NCBI GenBank assembly: GCA_014529385.2 | Contig: CM043956.1 | Coordinates: 93,729,221 to 93,793,220 of the forward strand | Reading direction: 5' to 3' | From: Adiantum capillus-veneris | Taxonomy: Eukaryota > Streptophyta > Polypodiopsida > Polypodiales > Pteridaceae | DNA length: 64,000 bases | Shown: piece by piece, positions 20,740-34,099 of the stretch | How the letters are laid out: each line of letters begins with the position of its first letter | Position numbering within the stretch: position 1 is the first letter of the stretch | Notes under the pieces: generated by a model | What the model was told of the DNA's origin: nothing | Databases searched by the model: none | The model's input: the letters and a program-made list of their open reading frames with translations, nothing else | Made by a program: the position numbers and the translations under genes

Positions 20740-22727
20740 GGTCGAGGCCTGTATATATCACCTACAAGTAGGTTTTGCTTTATGGTTTACTATCCTACTA
20801 GCATTATTTGTCGTGAAGGCGTAGGGGCTCTCTCTACAACTAGAGGCGGCCTCGCTGTCGTGTAACACAGTCAGTATACTCACGGAAATTCTACTCCTAG
20901 CTTCGATCTAAGGGGACCGCCTCTCTCCCTCCTTCCTCTATATAATGAGGTGAGGGAACCTCTCTGGCCCTCACTTAGCTTTGTTTTGTTGTTGCCTTCC
21001 TTGAAATTTCTCCGTGGTACTGAAGCATGGAGCTCACTTTGTCCAACACTCATGTCTGCTTCCTCGACCATATGTTTTATGATTGCAAGTTTTTTGAAAA
21101 AAACTACTGTTGAGGATGGTTTTTTATGATTGCTCTTGCTCTGTTAATCGTCTTATGATACTCTTTGATTAGTAGCACACATGGCTTATCATAACATGGC
21201 ATAATGAATATGGTTATGCCGCGGACACTGTTAATGTTTAAGAAGATTTCTGGTTGCCTATTACATAAGGGGTTTACTGTGCTACATTTTTCTGTTAATG
21301 ATAACATATTGAAAGGGTTTTTTCATATTAGTGGCTAGACCACTCGTTTCGCGATGGCCTTATACCCTGCTAACTGACTGGCCGGCTAATAGGCGCCTTG
21401 ATTACATGGGTTGTTGCCTTTTAACTGGGTTTGAATGGTGAACTAGAAAATGAAGGGGGTATGGTATCCCACCCTCTACACACCAATTGTGTAATTTGTG
21501 CCAGGCGGTATGTTACGACAGTTTTTTAACGAACCTTCATTTTGGAAAAATTCTGTACTCCACGTTTTAATCTACCCACTGATAATTGATATCCCCTTAA
21601 AGGGCTTGATGCTATGGGCTACTGTTGGCTGCGTTTTTTTAACTGATTTTTTAGGGGCTTACTGAGCATCAAATAACCTTGTGGCTTACCTGATACTGTC
21701 TCTTTTTGCATAGGTATTTTTAGCACTATCGAAGAAAGCCATTTACTGGCCCTGTATATTGGTTGACTGGTGGAGGTGCTTTTTGTCCGATTGTGCAATT
21801 ACATAGAGGGTTATATTTTAGGGGTGTTGGGCCCTATTGTGCACCGTTGTAGTACTTGGTCTTTACCTTATTTGGTTAGGATGTAAACTACATTCACTTG
21901 GGTGGATGTTGATCCTTTCTAAGCCTTGAGTGTTGAGGTGGAATTAGCATGTTAAAGCATGATATATATTCCTATGGTTCGGCTATGGCCTGGCTTTTAT
22001 CAGGGCTCCTTGTTACTTGGTTTGCTAAAGAGGGATATATGGTTAGTGATAGTGGGATGATTCGGAGTCCATTTTACCAAAATGGACGTCTGACTTGAAA
22101 AACAATCTTAAACAAAGCTTCATATTGTATGAAAACTTTAAATGGAATTTTTTGGGAAAAACTTCTTAAACTTCACTTGGTAGAGCCTTTTATGAGCTGA
22201 TAAAAATGATGAATTTTTAAAGTAAAGGGAGTGGATTCAGACACTGTGGATTAGAAGGGGTGATGGCCTTCTAATCAAAATGATATTCTTTTACTATAAT
22301 CTTTGGGTTTTTTTTTTTTTAGGTGATAAAATCTCTACATAAATACTCTTGACTAAGTTTGTAAAGTCTTTAATTTTTTTTGAGATGGACATGGATAACA
22401 ACTGGTATAGTCCATTGATACCTGTAAAACATATCCAAGGCTAACTAAATTGTTGTCTTGTTTGGATGGATGCAGGTAAGGACGCTATCTTATCTTGGAG
22501 CTTTTTTTTACTTTGGCAAGCTGACCTACACTGGATTGCACACTCACTTATGATTTGGGTAGTTTTTCTACTATCTGTATACTAGAAGGGGACCTCATTC
22601 CTATAAACATTGTACTTAAATGATTCTAATAATAAGTTGTTTTTGTACATATCTGTTCTTTGTTCCATTGCCAGCTGTCTTTTGAATGTAAAAATTCAAT
22701 TATGTCTTATTATCTAAGATTAAATAG

Positions 22728-22735
<8 letters not shown>
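20740..22735 (+). repeat. Dispersed non-coding repeat family A, copy 2
   Basis: It is homologous to 5050-7010 in the same orientation, with the best match over about 22235-22735. It carries the TATA-like block at about 20937-20955, the shared CCCTCACTTAGCT phrase, and GGATGCAGGTAAGGAC at about 22468-22483. It ends at the start of a pure CA array. No protein is conserved. It is probably an LTR or UTR of an unidentified retroelement, or a non-coding transcript unit. Confidence 0.6.

Positions 22736-22782
<47 letters not shown>
22727..22782. repeat. (CA)n microsatellite
   Basis: An uninterrupted CA run of about 27 units directly follows repeat family A copy 2. It is followed by looser CA-rich DNA to about 22935. 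Confidence 0.95.
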
Positions 22783-22784
<2 letters not shown>

Positions 22785-22935
22785 TATACTATAAACGCAT
22801 ACACCCACATGCTTTGTGCACACACAACAACACTTACATACATAAAAATGCACCTACTTACACACTCACACACACAAAACAAGCACATGCACATACACAA
22901 ATAAGCACATGCAAATACACAAACAAGCACACACA

Positions 22936-23316
22936 TGTCATATGCACGTACAAGAAGAAAAAACCAAAAAAACTCGACATCGACTCCTAAAACAATAGAA
23001 GAAGAACGATAAGATCGTGTGATAGCAACTACAGTTCAAAAGTGACAAACACACTACACCGACGCACAAAGCCCGCCATTCATCGGCATCTCGTCCATGA
23101 TGCATCTCCACAGTAAACATCCGTAGGGTAATCTATTTTCCCATTTTCAAGCCAAAAACTTGTATAAAAAACCAATTGTATATAGCCACCTCTCTCTAGG
23201 TGATGGTCACAAAGGCCCACCTAGGAGATATCATTTAAAAGCTCTCATAAAACAAAGCAAGGGTCAACCATCTGGGACCCGGCTCCTTGCTTTGTCTCTC
23301 CTGATTAGGTCCCTAA
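22936..23316. other. No gene recognised
   Basis: This unremarkable sequence has no reading frame resembling a known family. It leads into a promoter-like block. Confidence 0.5.
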
Positions 23317-23396
23317 CCTAATCAGATTATCCTAAACTAATGCAGCCTCCACCTAATCAGATTATCCTAAACTAATGCAGCCTGCACCTATAAAAG
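23317..23396 (+). promoter_or_regulatory. 35-bp tandem duplication next to a TATA box
   Basis: A unit beginning CCTAATCAGATTATCCTAAA starts at 23317 and is repeated at 23352. TATAAAAG follows at 23389-23396. Enhancer-like duplications before a TATA box are common in LTR U3 regions. No matching LTR end was identified, so ownership is unknown. Confidence 0.45.
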
Positions 23397-23583
23397 AACA
23401 CTATCAAGGGGGCATCGATTGAGGAGCACTCTAGGAGAGTGGTGTAGCATTTTGAGCAACACTTGGGAACTTGGGGTGGAGCACTTGAGAAGGAAGCCAT
23501 GCACACACACTGACTCCAAGGGTCACCACACACAAGAGTAGAATCTTCGTACATATGGAATTCTCCCTAGAGAATGCACTATA

Positions 23584-23845
<262 letters not shown>

Positions 23846-24028
23846 CCCTCTCTCCCTCTCCATCTCCGTCCGGTGTGCTATATTAGTGTTACTTTAATCA
23901 TTGATGTCCGTGTCCTAGTCGCTCAAAGCTGGGTGGTGCCCTTTATTCACTTCTCGTGACGAGCTCGGCATGCAAGGTCCTGGCGTTGAGGTCGTCGAGG
24001 TCCATTTTGTGCTTTGCGCTTGTCAATG

Positions 24029-24226
24029 TGTGTGAACACACTTAGGATCACTGGGGCAGTTTTTCCCTCACTAGGAGGTTTCCCCTCATGCATTGTATAT
24101 ATGCCCATCATTCTAGGGCTAGCTTATCTTCTTGTTGTGCACTAAGCAATACACTCTTTGTTGTGTGATTGAGCTTCTTCATCTTCTCCAATCTGTGCGT
24201 GTTTCGGCACAACCCTATCTCCAAAA
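24029..24226 (+). repeat. Copia B 5' LTR
   Basis: It starts TGTGTGAACACACTTAGGA and ends just before the primer site. It aligns to 59248-59455 through shared CCTCACTAGGAGGTTT, TATATATGCCCAT and CTCTAGGGCTA phrases. The exact 3' edge is uncertain by a few bases. Confidence 0.65.
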
Positions 24227-24227
24227 T

Positions 24228-24238
24228 TGGTATCAGAG
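24228..24238 (+). promoter_or_regulatory. Copia B primer-binding site (initiator tRNA-Met)
   Basis: TGGTATCAGAG follows the LTR, as in the copia element at 8822. The equivalent site in the 59248 copy has decayed. Confidence 0.85.
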
Positions 24239-24539
24239 AGGGCGTTCTCTTGGGCACAGTCGTCAGTGTTGCTAGCACGTGCCTGCTCACTTTCTCTAAT
24301 TTAGGTGAGCTTTGATGAGCTTCAACATGTCTGCTCAAAATTTCCATTTGGGCTCATTTCGACCTCCGTTTCTACTACAAGTAGTACTGTGTAGGCAATT
24401 TCGTTCTTTTGCGCAAAATTTTTGTTAATCCAAATTTCTGCTAGCACGTGTTGATCCTACTTTGTTTTAACTCTTTTTGAGCAATTCTCACATCAATTGT
24501 AGTCACTCGTAATGGAAAACAACAACACAAATTTGTTCG

Positions 24540-25480
24540 GGATGTTTTGCTATTGAGGATAAATTGGATGTGGATAGATACCCAATGTGGGCTTACATGA
24601 TGCAACATATTCTTGTGTCACAAGGCATTTGGATGTTGTTCAAGGCATTGATAAGCATCTATGTTTTGTGAATATAGGTTATTTTCAGGATGCTTTAGGA
24701 TTTGGTGGCATGATTGCTACTGCTAGATCTGTTTTGCCTACACATGAGCATTCTCATTGGGATGCTAGAGATGCGTAGGCTCATGCATTAATTGAATGAT
24801 CTATGAAGCACACTTTCACTCAGAACATTTGCTAAGCTAAATAAGCAAAATTGGCTTGGAATATTCTAGCTGGTCTTTATGCAAGTCACAATGAAGCTAA
24901 AATTTCATTACCTCTTAAAGAACTGGAGTCGAAGATTATGCATGAGGAAGATGACATTCAAACTCTCCTTGCTGGTAGTAAGGATTCTAATGAGAAACTC
25001 ATTTCTATAGGCGAAGTCATTTTTGACAATTCACTTGTGCAAACTGTTCTTGATGAATTACTAGATTCCTACCAGATGTTTGCTAGTACTTGGAGACTTG
25101 CGACCCAAGGAAATCTTAATGTTGTCAAGTTTGATGCATTATGCACATTGCTATTGCAGGATGCACTTTCATGAAAGAACATTGCTAAAAAATGTGTGGT
25201 TGAATAGACCTCTCTTATTGCTCAAAGAAAAGGTGGTAGCAGTAATGTAGCCACTTCTCATGGTTCTTTAGTGAGTGGAAAATCACATGTTCCTAATGCT
25301 TCTACTGGTAACACCTCCGTCTGGAAATTTTGGTGAAAAAGGAAAGGATAAGATGCATTGACATTATTGAAAGTCTAATGATCACTTGATTAAGCAGTGC
25401 CCTAAATTGAAGTCAAAAGAGGCCAAGAAGAAAGAGGCAAGTTCTACTACAGGTGCAACTATTGTAGAATCGTTTGTGAT
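24540..25480 (+). pseudogene. Copia B gag remnant
   Basis: Frames at 24587-24778 and 24851-25174 carry the copia gag core (AWNILAGLYASHNEAKI, then LLDSYQMFAS). A degenerate zinc knuckle lies near 25360-25420, in which two of the expected cysteines are now TGA stops before NDHLIKQCPKLK. Several other stops and frame changes occur. The family packages element RNA in cytoplasmic particles; this copy cannot. Confidence 0.65.
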
Positions 25481-25559
25481 GCTGTTGTAGATGCAGCCTG
25501 GGAATTTAGTGCAAAATGTACTTATGATCCTTCTGTCCATGATACATGTATGTCAATTG

Positions 25560-25640
25560 TGTTAGGAAATAGGCCATAGCCAAGTAGAGATTAGAGTAGT
25601 TTACTTAATGGAGAGAGATACTTTTCACACATGAGAGTTT

Positions 25641-25703
<63 letters not shown>

Positions 25704-25993
25704 ACATGATATACGTGGTTCACCCAATGTGGGCTACATCCACGGGAATGCAGCCACTCAATGGCTTTAGTAATTCAAAGTAGAAGTTGGTTACAAAGGG
25801 ATTATACCCTTAATGGAGCTCCCACCTTGCTTCACTCTCGTCCCATCGACCACCGGCCATTGATTTTCGACCACAGGCCAACTGGCCAACCGCCCGGTTG
25901 TTTTTTGACCACTCTCCTCATAATGAGGGCCTTACAATTGTGCGTTTTTAATACTAAAAATTACAAGGGGTAAACCAGGCTCCATACTTAACA
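25560..25993 (+). mobile_element. Solo LTR (family S) with AATTG target duplication
   Basis: The 434-bp element begins TGTTAGGAAATAGG and ends CCATACTTAACA. It is flanked by perfect 5-bp repeats AATTG (25555-25559 and 25994-25998). It carries a GA array (25645-25701) and GGCCAC-rich words. It shares both ends and most of its body with 30996-31779 but lacks that copy's central 350 bp. It sits in copia B between gag and protease, and removing it restores the copia order. Confidence 0.95.
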
Positions 25994-25995
25994 AA

Positions 25996-27345
25996 TTGCT
26001 ACAGATTCACATGTGTGGTACTTTGATAGTTGTGCTACAAAGCACATTACCTCACATTGTGACTTGTTTACTTCTCTTGAGGCTCTCCCTCATGGGAATA
26101 CATTCACTTGTGCCAAAAATACCTCTTATCCTGTCCACGGAGCTGGAAAGATTGTGCTGACTGCCGTGAATGGCAGTTCTCTCACACTTGTTGATGCACT
26201 TTATGTACTTGGGATAAAAAAGATCTGTTTTGGCTTGAGGCCATCATGTGTGCTACTTATGTACTTAGCATGTGTCCTACAAAAGCTTTGTAGCCTATGA
26301 TTCTTTGTGAAGCATGGAGCGATAGGAAGCAAACAAAGTGTATCTTGGTTTCACGAGATGTTGTTTTTGTAGAAGGCTGTGTTCAACCTTTGTTGTCATA
26401 TGTACTAGAGACAATAATGTAAGTTCACAAGACATTTATAATGCAACCTTGCGGTTTTTTCAAGAAATGACAGGAAGATAAAGTGTGAAAATGTATGCTT
26501 TGTATGGGTTGAAGCAGTATCCTCATGCTTGTATGAGAAAGCTGACACTCATTTGGTTAAACAAGACTAACAAAAATCACTTTGTATGTAAAATCTAAAG
26601 GTGGTGTATTTCTCATCATCGTTCTTTATGTCAATCATTTGCTGATCATTGGGCCAAATGAGACACATATTGCTGAATTTAAGGCTGATTTGAATGCTAC
26701 CTTCAAGATGAAAGGCTTGGGGATATTGCATCATTACTTGGGCATATAGCTTAAGTAGTGTGATGGTGGTATTGCCTTGTGTCTAAACAAACTGCATAGA
26801 GATAGTGTTATGTAAGTTTAGACTTGAGGACTACAAACCTATTGTTGCTCCCATGGAAACAAGTTTAAAATTGAGTATTTATGATTCTGGTGATCCTGTC
26901 AATGTCCTCTTTACCATAATGTTGTTGGATGAATTATTTATGTATGCAATCAAGGTCCAATATCAGTTTGTAGTCTCACAGGTCAGCAGGTTTATGCATA
27001 GCCTAGGGTCTAAGCATTGGCAGGCTATCAAGAGGATTTTTTGCTACTTGAGTGGCACTTTATATTTTGGCTTGTTTTATCCCAAGGGGGGATCATTGCC
27101 GCCAAATTTACATGCTTTTTTAGACTCAAATTGTCTAGTTGTTATGACATGTGAGTGTCCACAATTGGTTTTTGTTTCATGCTCAATGATTCATGCATTT
27201 CATGGTTGAGAAAGAAGCAAACAACTATGGACACTTCTAAATGTGAAGCTGAGTACATGGCAATCTTCACAACTACAATTGAGTGTGTATGGCTCAGACG
27301 CCTTATGGTTGATTTGGGTGTTGGACAAGACACTACCTTAAACTA
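25996..27345 (+). pseudogene. Copia B pol remnant (protease, RT scraps, RNase H)
   Basis: The frame at 26013-26300 holds the protease WYFDSCATKHIT, where the expected DSG reads DSC. Integrase C-terminal words (EAWSDRKQTK) follow near 26310. RT words (YALYGLKQ near 26495; LYVNHLLIIG near 26620, where the catalytic YVDD reads YVNH) come next. RNase H is at 27155-27346 (KKQTTMDTSKCEAEYMA then WLRRLMVDLGV). Frame changes and stops are frequent. Confidence 0.75.
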
Positions 27346-27479
27346 AAAAATACACATCCAAGTGTAAGTTTTTTTTACAATGTATGCATTAATGCTCATT
27401 TATAAAATCATCATTCTATTGTAAAGAGGTAGGAACTATCCTTGGAATACCTTCAAGCATCAAGACCCCTCTAACTATT

Positions 27480-27684
27480 GAGGTGGTCTGGGCCGAGCGT
27501 TAAGAAAAGGGACCTCTAGACACCTTTCAAGGCTCCCATGCTGCTCATAAGGTCTACGTCCTAAAACAAACACAACACATAGACCCCAAACAACAACAAC
27601 ACGCCTACATATACCACACACAAACTGGGAAATATAGGGGTACCACCTAGTTTTTTGTATCACGAACTAGGATGTGAGCGAATG

Positions 27685-27686
<2 letters not shown>
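27480..27686. other. Flank of copia B, no gene recognised
   Basis: This short stretch contains no supported gene or element end. The missing copia B 3' LTR was looked for here and not found. Confidence 0.4.
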
Positions 27687-27731
<45 letters not shown>

Positions 27732-27770
27732 ATTGTCCACGGAGGTCACATATGACCTATGGGACCAAAA
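27687..27770. repeat. (GA)n array plus palindromic module (inverse copy)
   Basis: GA repeats at 27687-27727 are followed by GGAGGTCACATATGACC and TATGGGACCAAA (to 27770). This is the reverse complement of the module at 20201-20229, which adjoins CT repeats. The unit is therefore a module plus microsatellite, moved or duplicated in the opposite orientation. Confidence 0.75.
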
Positions 27771-29890
<2,120 letters not shown>

Positions 29891-29899
29891 TTAGCTGAT

Positions 29900-30995
29900 G
29901 GTTCATTCATGTACAATCAATTTGCTTGCATCAGAAATTGGAATGAAAGTTTTGGGTAATCTTGCAATGATTCCTCCAAGCTTCCTTACCTTCTTGATGC
30001 CTCTTTAAAGGCCTTCATAATTTTTATGCCTACTTACAGATGATTTGAATGTGTGAGAAGAGCAACAATAGTAGCATACCGCCTCAGTTTCCTCCTTGAC
30101 TTGTTCTATCTCTAGATCTCTTGGAAGGACCAAGCTCTTTTCTTTAATACCTTTGTCTTTGAGACCCTTGTCAAGCTTCTCCTTGAGTTGCAAAGACTTT
30201 TTCTTGTAGCACTTGTACACAAACTCTCTTTTCTACTCTAGTTCCACCATGATGTGAGGAGCCTGTTGGTCCATGCTTCATTGCCCTTTTGCTCTCGTTT
30301 ACTTGTAAGATTTATAGTAGGAATATAAAGTTCAATTGGTTGCAAAGCTTTGAGCTCGTACACTAAGTGGAATGGAGTGAAGTCTATAGCATATTTGTAA
30401 GTTGTCCTCATAATTTTGCCTTACTCTTCACCATCTTTCTGATGATTCTTGCAATGATAAAGATAGATTTTTCTACCAAATCATTTGATTGTGGATAATA
30501 GGGTGTGATGTTTCTATGATGAATTTTGAGCTCATCACACACTTCCATTAGTAAGAACTTTTTAAAACCTAGACAACGATTTCAAAGAGGTGCACCAAAC
30601 ATGCAATAGATGTGAGTGTCAAAAAATCTACTCATTGTCTTTTCATTCACTTGTGGTACTACACTTTGTGCTTCTACCCATCTCATCATATAGTTGATGG
30701 CAACAAGGATATAGACTTTACCATTTTTTGTCCTAGGCAATGGGTCCATAACATCAATTCGCTATTTTTCAAAGGACTACAGGCAATGAGTGGGTTTCAA
30801 GGTCCATACATCAACTTCTTTTTGCCATTGATTTGGCAATAGTGACAAATTCTACACCAATGTTGAAAATCCACATGCATAATTGGCCAAACATATCCAA
30901 CTAGAAAGATTTTTTTTTTTGTTAGTTCATGTACAAAATGACCCCCACAACCTTATTCATGCAACCCTTTTAGGATATTAAGAATTTCACTAGTG
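29900..30995 (-). pseudogene. Gypsy C integrase remnant
   Basis: Minus-strand pieces show an HHCC zinc region (GGHFVHELTKKKIF, then WCRICHYCQ at about 30850-30960). Further down come words of the catalytic core (TPYYPQSNDLVEK near 30480-30520) equivalent to the gypsy STPYHPQANGQAE region. The zinc histidine side is separated from RNase H only by the solo LTR. The reading is heavily broken. Confidence 0.6.
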
Positions 30996-31779
30996 TGTTA
31001 GGAAATAAGACGTAGCTAAGTAGATGATTGAGTAGATTACTTAATGGAGAGAGACAGATTTATATACACGAGATTATAGAGTAGAGAGAGAGAGAGAGAG
31101 AGTACACACGATATACGTGGTTCACCCAATGTGGGCTACGTCCATGGGAAAGCAGCCACTCAATGGCTTTAGTACTTCAAAACAAGAAGTAGTTTACAAA
31201 GGGATTATACCCTTAATGGAGCTCCCGCCTTGCTTCACTCTCACCACCTCACACTCACCTTGTTGCATCAACTTCACACTATGAAATGTGTGTAGAAATG
31301 GCCTCCTTTTATAGGCCGAAAGGGCTGCCCTCTCTTATGAGAGACATCCATGTGTAGCCGCCCTTGTGCGAATAAGTCCAAATCGGACCCTCCAATCCGC
31401 CCATGTGTGGCCGCCCTTGAGAAGACAAGTCCGCTTTTGAATTCGGCCACCGGCCACCGGCCATTGACTTCCAACCACCGGCCACCGGCCATTTACTACC
31501 GGCCACCGGCCAACCGATCGGTTGTTTTCCGACCACTTTCCGGCCGCCGTCCGGCCATAATATTCCGACGAAAAAGAATATTTTGGCGAAAAAAAAAGTC
31601 TCGGGGGCCTCCGCCCCCGAGGCCTTTAAAGTTGCCCCTGATTCTTGTCCGTTAAAATTTTGGTTTCCAGTGAGTGATTTCCCTTCACGCAGAATGGCTT
31701 CTCCTCATAATGGGGGCCTCACAAATGTGCGCTTTTACCACAGAAAATTACAAGGGTAAATCAGGCTCCATACTTAACA
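30996..31779 (+). mobile_element. Solo LTR (family S), longer copy
   Basis: The 784-bp element begins TGTTAGGAAATAAGACG and ends CCATACTTAACA. It is flanked by AGTG (30992-30995 and 31780-31783), a 4-bp match. It includes a GA tract, GGCCACC-rich tandem words (31440-31520) and a GC hairpin. It is the longer version of 25560-25993. It splits gypsy C between RNase H and integrase. Confidence 0.9.
31600..31621 (+). other. GC-rich hairpin in the family S LTR
   Basis: CTCGGGGGC (31600-31608) and GCCCCCGAG (31613-31621) form a perfect 9-bp stem with a 4-nt CTCC loop. It lies inside the LTR and may be an RNA structure near the end of the transcript. The role is inferred only from position. Confidence 0.5.
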
Positions 31780-31784
31780 AGTGC

Positions 31785-33430
31785 ATGATACTCATCTACA
31801 AACAAGATCCTTGACCTTTTGGTACAAAGTTCCCTCTAACTAGAGAAATATGCTTACCTTCTTGATGAGCCTCCTTCTTTGTGCCGTGTGAACCCTTTGG
31901 AAAATTCTCCCTCCAAGATGAAGTTAACAATAGGTGCTAAGGGCTCCTTACCCGCATATTGTGGTTCCTTCATTGTTGAAGCTACAATGATGACTTGTAC
32001 TTCATTTGACCTCAGATTGCTTGTTGAGCTAGTAAGTCTGCATCGTGATTCTCTTTTCTAGGGATGTGATAGAGTTGCATTTCTTAAAAATTTTCCAAAA
32101 GTTTATGAATGATAGATCTTAGCCTTTCATCCTTACAAGCCCGAACCAATAATTTGTTTCACAATTAGCAAAGAATCACCTTTCACCATAAGTCATTGTA
32201 TTTTTTTGGCTAAGCATATCTTCAATCCATTGAGTAGAACATATACTCCGCTTCATTTTTGCTTGTCAATCCTTCTAGAACACTTGTTGTTGCATCCTGG
32301 CTTCTCCTTTTGGGGTCACCAGAATAAGACCCTCCCCCCTCGCCTGCTTTACCTGTGGATCTTTGAAAAGCACCATCAAAGAATAGAGTGTATGCATTTG
32401 AGAGAACTTTGGTTGATGGTGGAGAAATTGAATTAAAATTGGACACATTGATGATGTTTTTATGCACTTGATAGGTAAGAATGTCTGCCAATTGGGCTCT
32501 CACACTATCTTCAACCTTGAAGGTGTAATCATATCACTGTAGTTCCATGAACCGCTTTGTAATCCTTGGACTTAGTGTCATTTGTGATGATACCCAAGGC
32601 AACAAGTTTTTTGTAGTAAGGATGACAAATGGCTTAGGTAAAAGATACAAGCTAAATTTTCTTATTACAAAAATGATTGCAAGAATCATTAGATTGACAT
32701 CATTATACCCTTTTTCATTGATGCTTGTTACCTTACTTAACAAAGTATACTCGTCTCATTCTACTACTATGCGGATCTTGTTAGGAGAATGGCTCCTATT
32801 GTTTCCATATCTACACTTGGATTTACAAAGAAAGGAAAATACCAGCATGGCCGGCATCAATGTTGGAAGCTCAAAAAATACCATATTTTTGCCCTTGAAT
32901 ACTCCTCTAAATCATTAGACCATGAAAACTCTACTTGTTGTGATAGCTTTTGGAGTGCATGCAACAACTTAGAAGCTAAATGGATGAACCTTTCCATGTA
33001 CTTCACCTTGTGGATAAATGATGTGGCCTCCTTGATGCTTTTAGGTTATGGTATTTCCACGAGAGCTTTAGTCTTGGATTGATCCACCTCAATTCTTCTT
33101 TGTGATATTTTGTGGCCAAGCAAGATGACTTTATCTTCCCCAAATGTGGTACTTGTCTGGGTTTAGCGGCCCTCTAAGGTTATCTAGGCACTGCAATATT
33201 TCTTCTACCTTTTGCACATGTAAAGACTTTGAGCTATAGATATAATAATCATCAATAAACAACCTTATTGACTTCCCAAAAAAAATATTGGAACACAAAT
33301 TCATGAACTATTGGAAGGTGGCTGGTGCATTAGTAATGCCAAAAGGCATGACTCAAAATGAAAAACATCCCCATGGTGTAATGGATGTTGTCTTCCTTTG
33401 ATCTTTCTCTCTATGATCTGGTCCAAATTG
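31785..33430 (-). pseudogene. Gypsy C RT and dual RNase H remnant
   Basis: Reading the minus strand downward, near 33310-33370 lie words of the RT motif B region, then FVFQYFF. Near 33240-33270 is LFIDDYYIYSS, the RT catalytic box in FIDD form. Thumb and connection pieces follow (ERFIHLASKLLHALQ at about 32950-33000). The frame at 32534-32743 includes FVIRKFSLYLLPKPF of the first RNase H. The frame at 32222-32503 begins the second (LFFDGAF, LTSKNEAEYMF), continuing as VKGDSLLIVKQIIGSG near 32150. At least five frame changes break it. Confidence 0.7.
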
Positions 33431-33517
33431 CTTCAAATAAATTTTTGAACAAGCAAAGATGCAAAAAATCATGCAAGGAACAAAACTGTATGGTCAAAAC
33501 AAAGATTTGCAACCAAA

Positions 33518-34099
33518 GTAAATAATCGCGATTATTTACAGCTGAGAAAAATTTCCAATTTTTTCCAAACTTGGCTTTATAGGCTTGAAGTATATACCCA
33601 ATACATGCTCTGAGTGAATTATGGGCTCATTTGGATGCACAGTTTGAAAATGGTACCAGATTATAACTTTAGGTCTCTGAAACAGTGGATATAAAGGAAA
33701 TTTGAGATTTTGAACTTTAAATTGATTCAAAGTTAGCTAGTGGGCTAATCACAACATGTACTTTGGATGTATGATGGCCAAATATCAAAATTCCCCAAAT
33801 TTGACCAAAAAGTAAATAATCGTGATTATTAACTTTTCTTCCAAAATTGACATTTTTTGGTACAAATTGACCTTGGGTATGAGATATGAGGTGATTTGGA
33901 TCAAGAAAAGTTGTTCATAACCCAAATTTTGGCTTGCAAAGACTTCTTTGGGTTTTTTGGAAATTTTACAAGTAATGGGTGGTCATTTTGGCTCATACTT
34001 GATTTTTGGCATGTAATAAGTGTGTACACATGATAGGTGAGATGATTTGACAATTTTCAAGCAAAATTGATGGAAAAGTAAATAATCGCGATTATTAAC
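33518..34099. repeat. Periodic 22-bp palindromes, cluster 1 (three copies)
   Basis: Half-site GTAAATAATCG followed by its inverted copy occurs at 33518-33539 (perfect 22-bp palindrome), 33812-33833 and 34078-34099 (near-perfect, right arm ending ATTAAC). Spacing is 294 and 266 bp. The DNA between shows only weak similarity among units. The same motif recurs at 50066-50953. It lies just upstream of gypsy C coding on the minus strand, so it may belong to an LTR or leader of a gypsy element. Confidence 0.8.

Larger units (their letters stand above)
24029..27345 (+). mobile_element. Decayed Ty1/copia element (copia B), 3' end missing
   Basis: A 5' LTR, a Met-tRNA primer site, a broken gag, protease, scraps of integrase and RT, and an RNase H tail are in copia order. 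A large part of integrase and RT is deleted. A solo LTR of another family is inserted between gag and protease. No 3' LTR was recognised after 27345. A second copy of the same LTR and leader lies at 59248-59745. Confidence 0.75.
29900..33430 (-). mobile_element. Decayed Ty3/gypsy element (gypsy C, Tat/Ogre-like)
   Basis: On the minus strand, from high to low coordinates, it carries RT from motif B onward, an RNase H, a second RNase H, then integrase. Two RNase H segments (LPKPFVILTTKNLLPWV, then YTLFFDGAFQ) are characteristic of Tat-lineage gypsy elements, which carry an extra archaeal-type RNase H. A solo LTR (30996-31779) is inserted between RNase H and integrase. Gag, protease and the first half of RT are absent. 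Stops and frameshifts are many. Confidence 0.75.
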
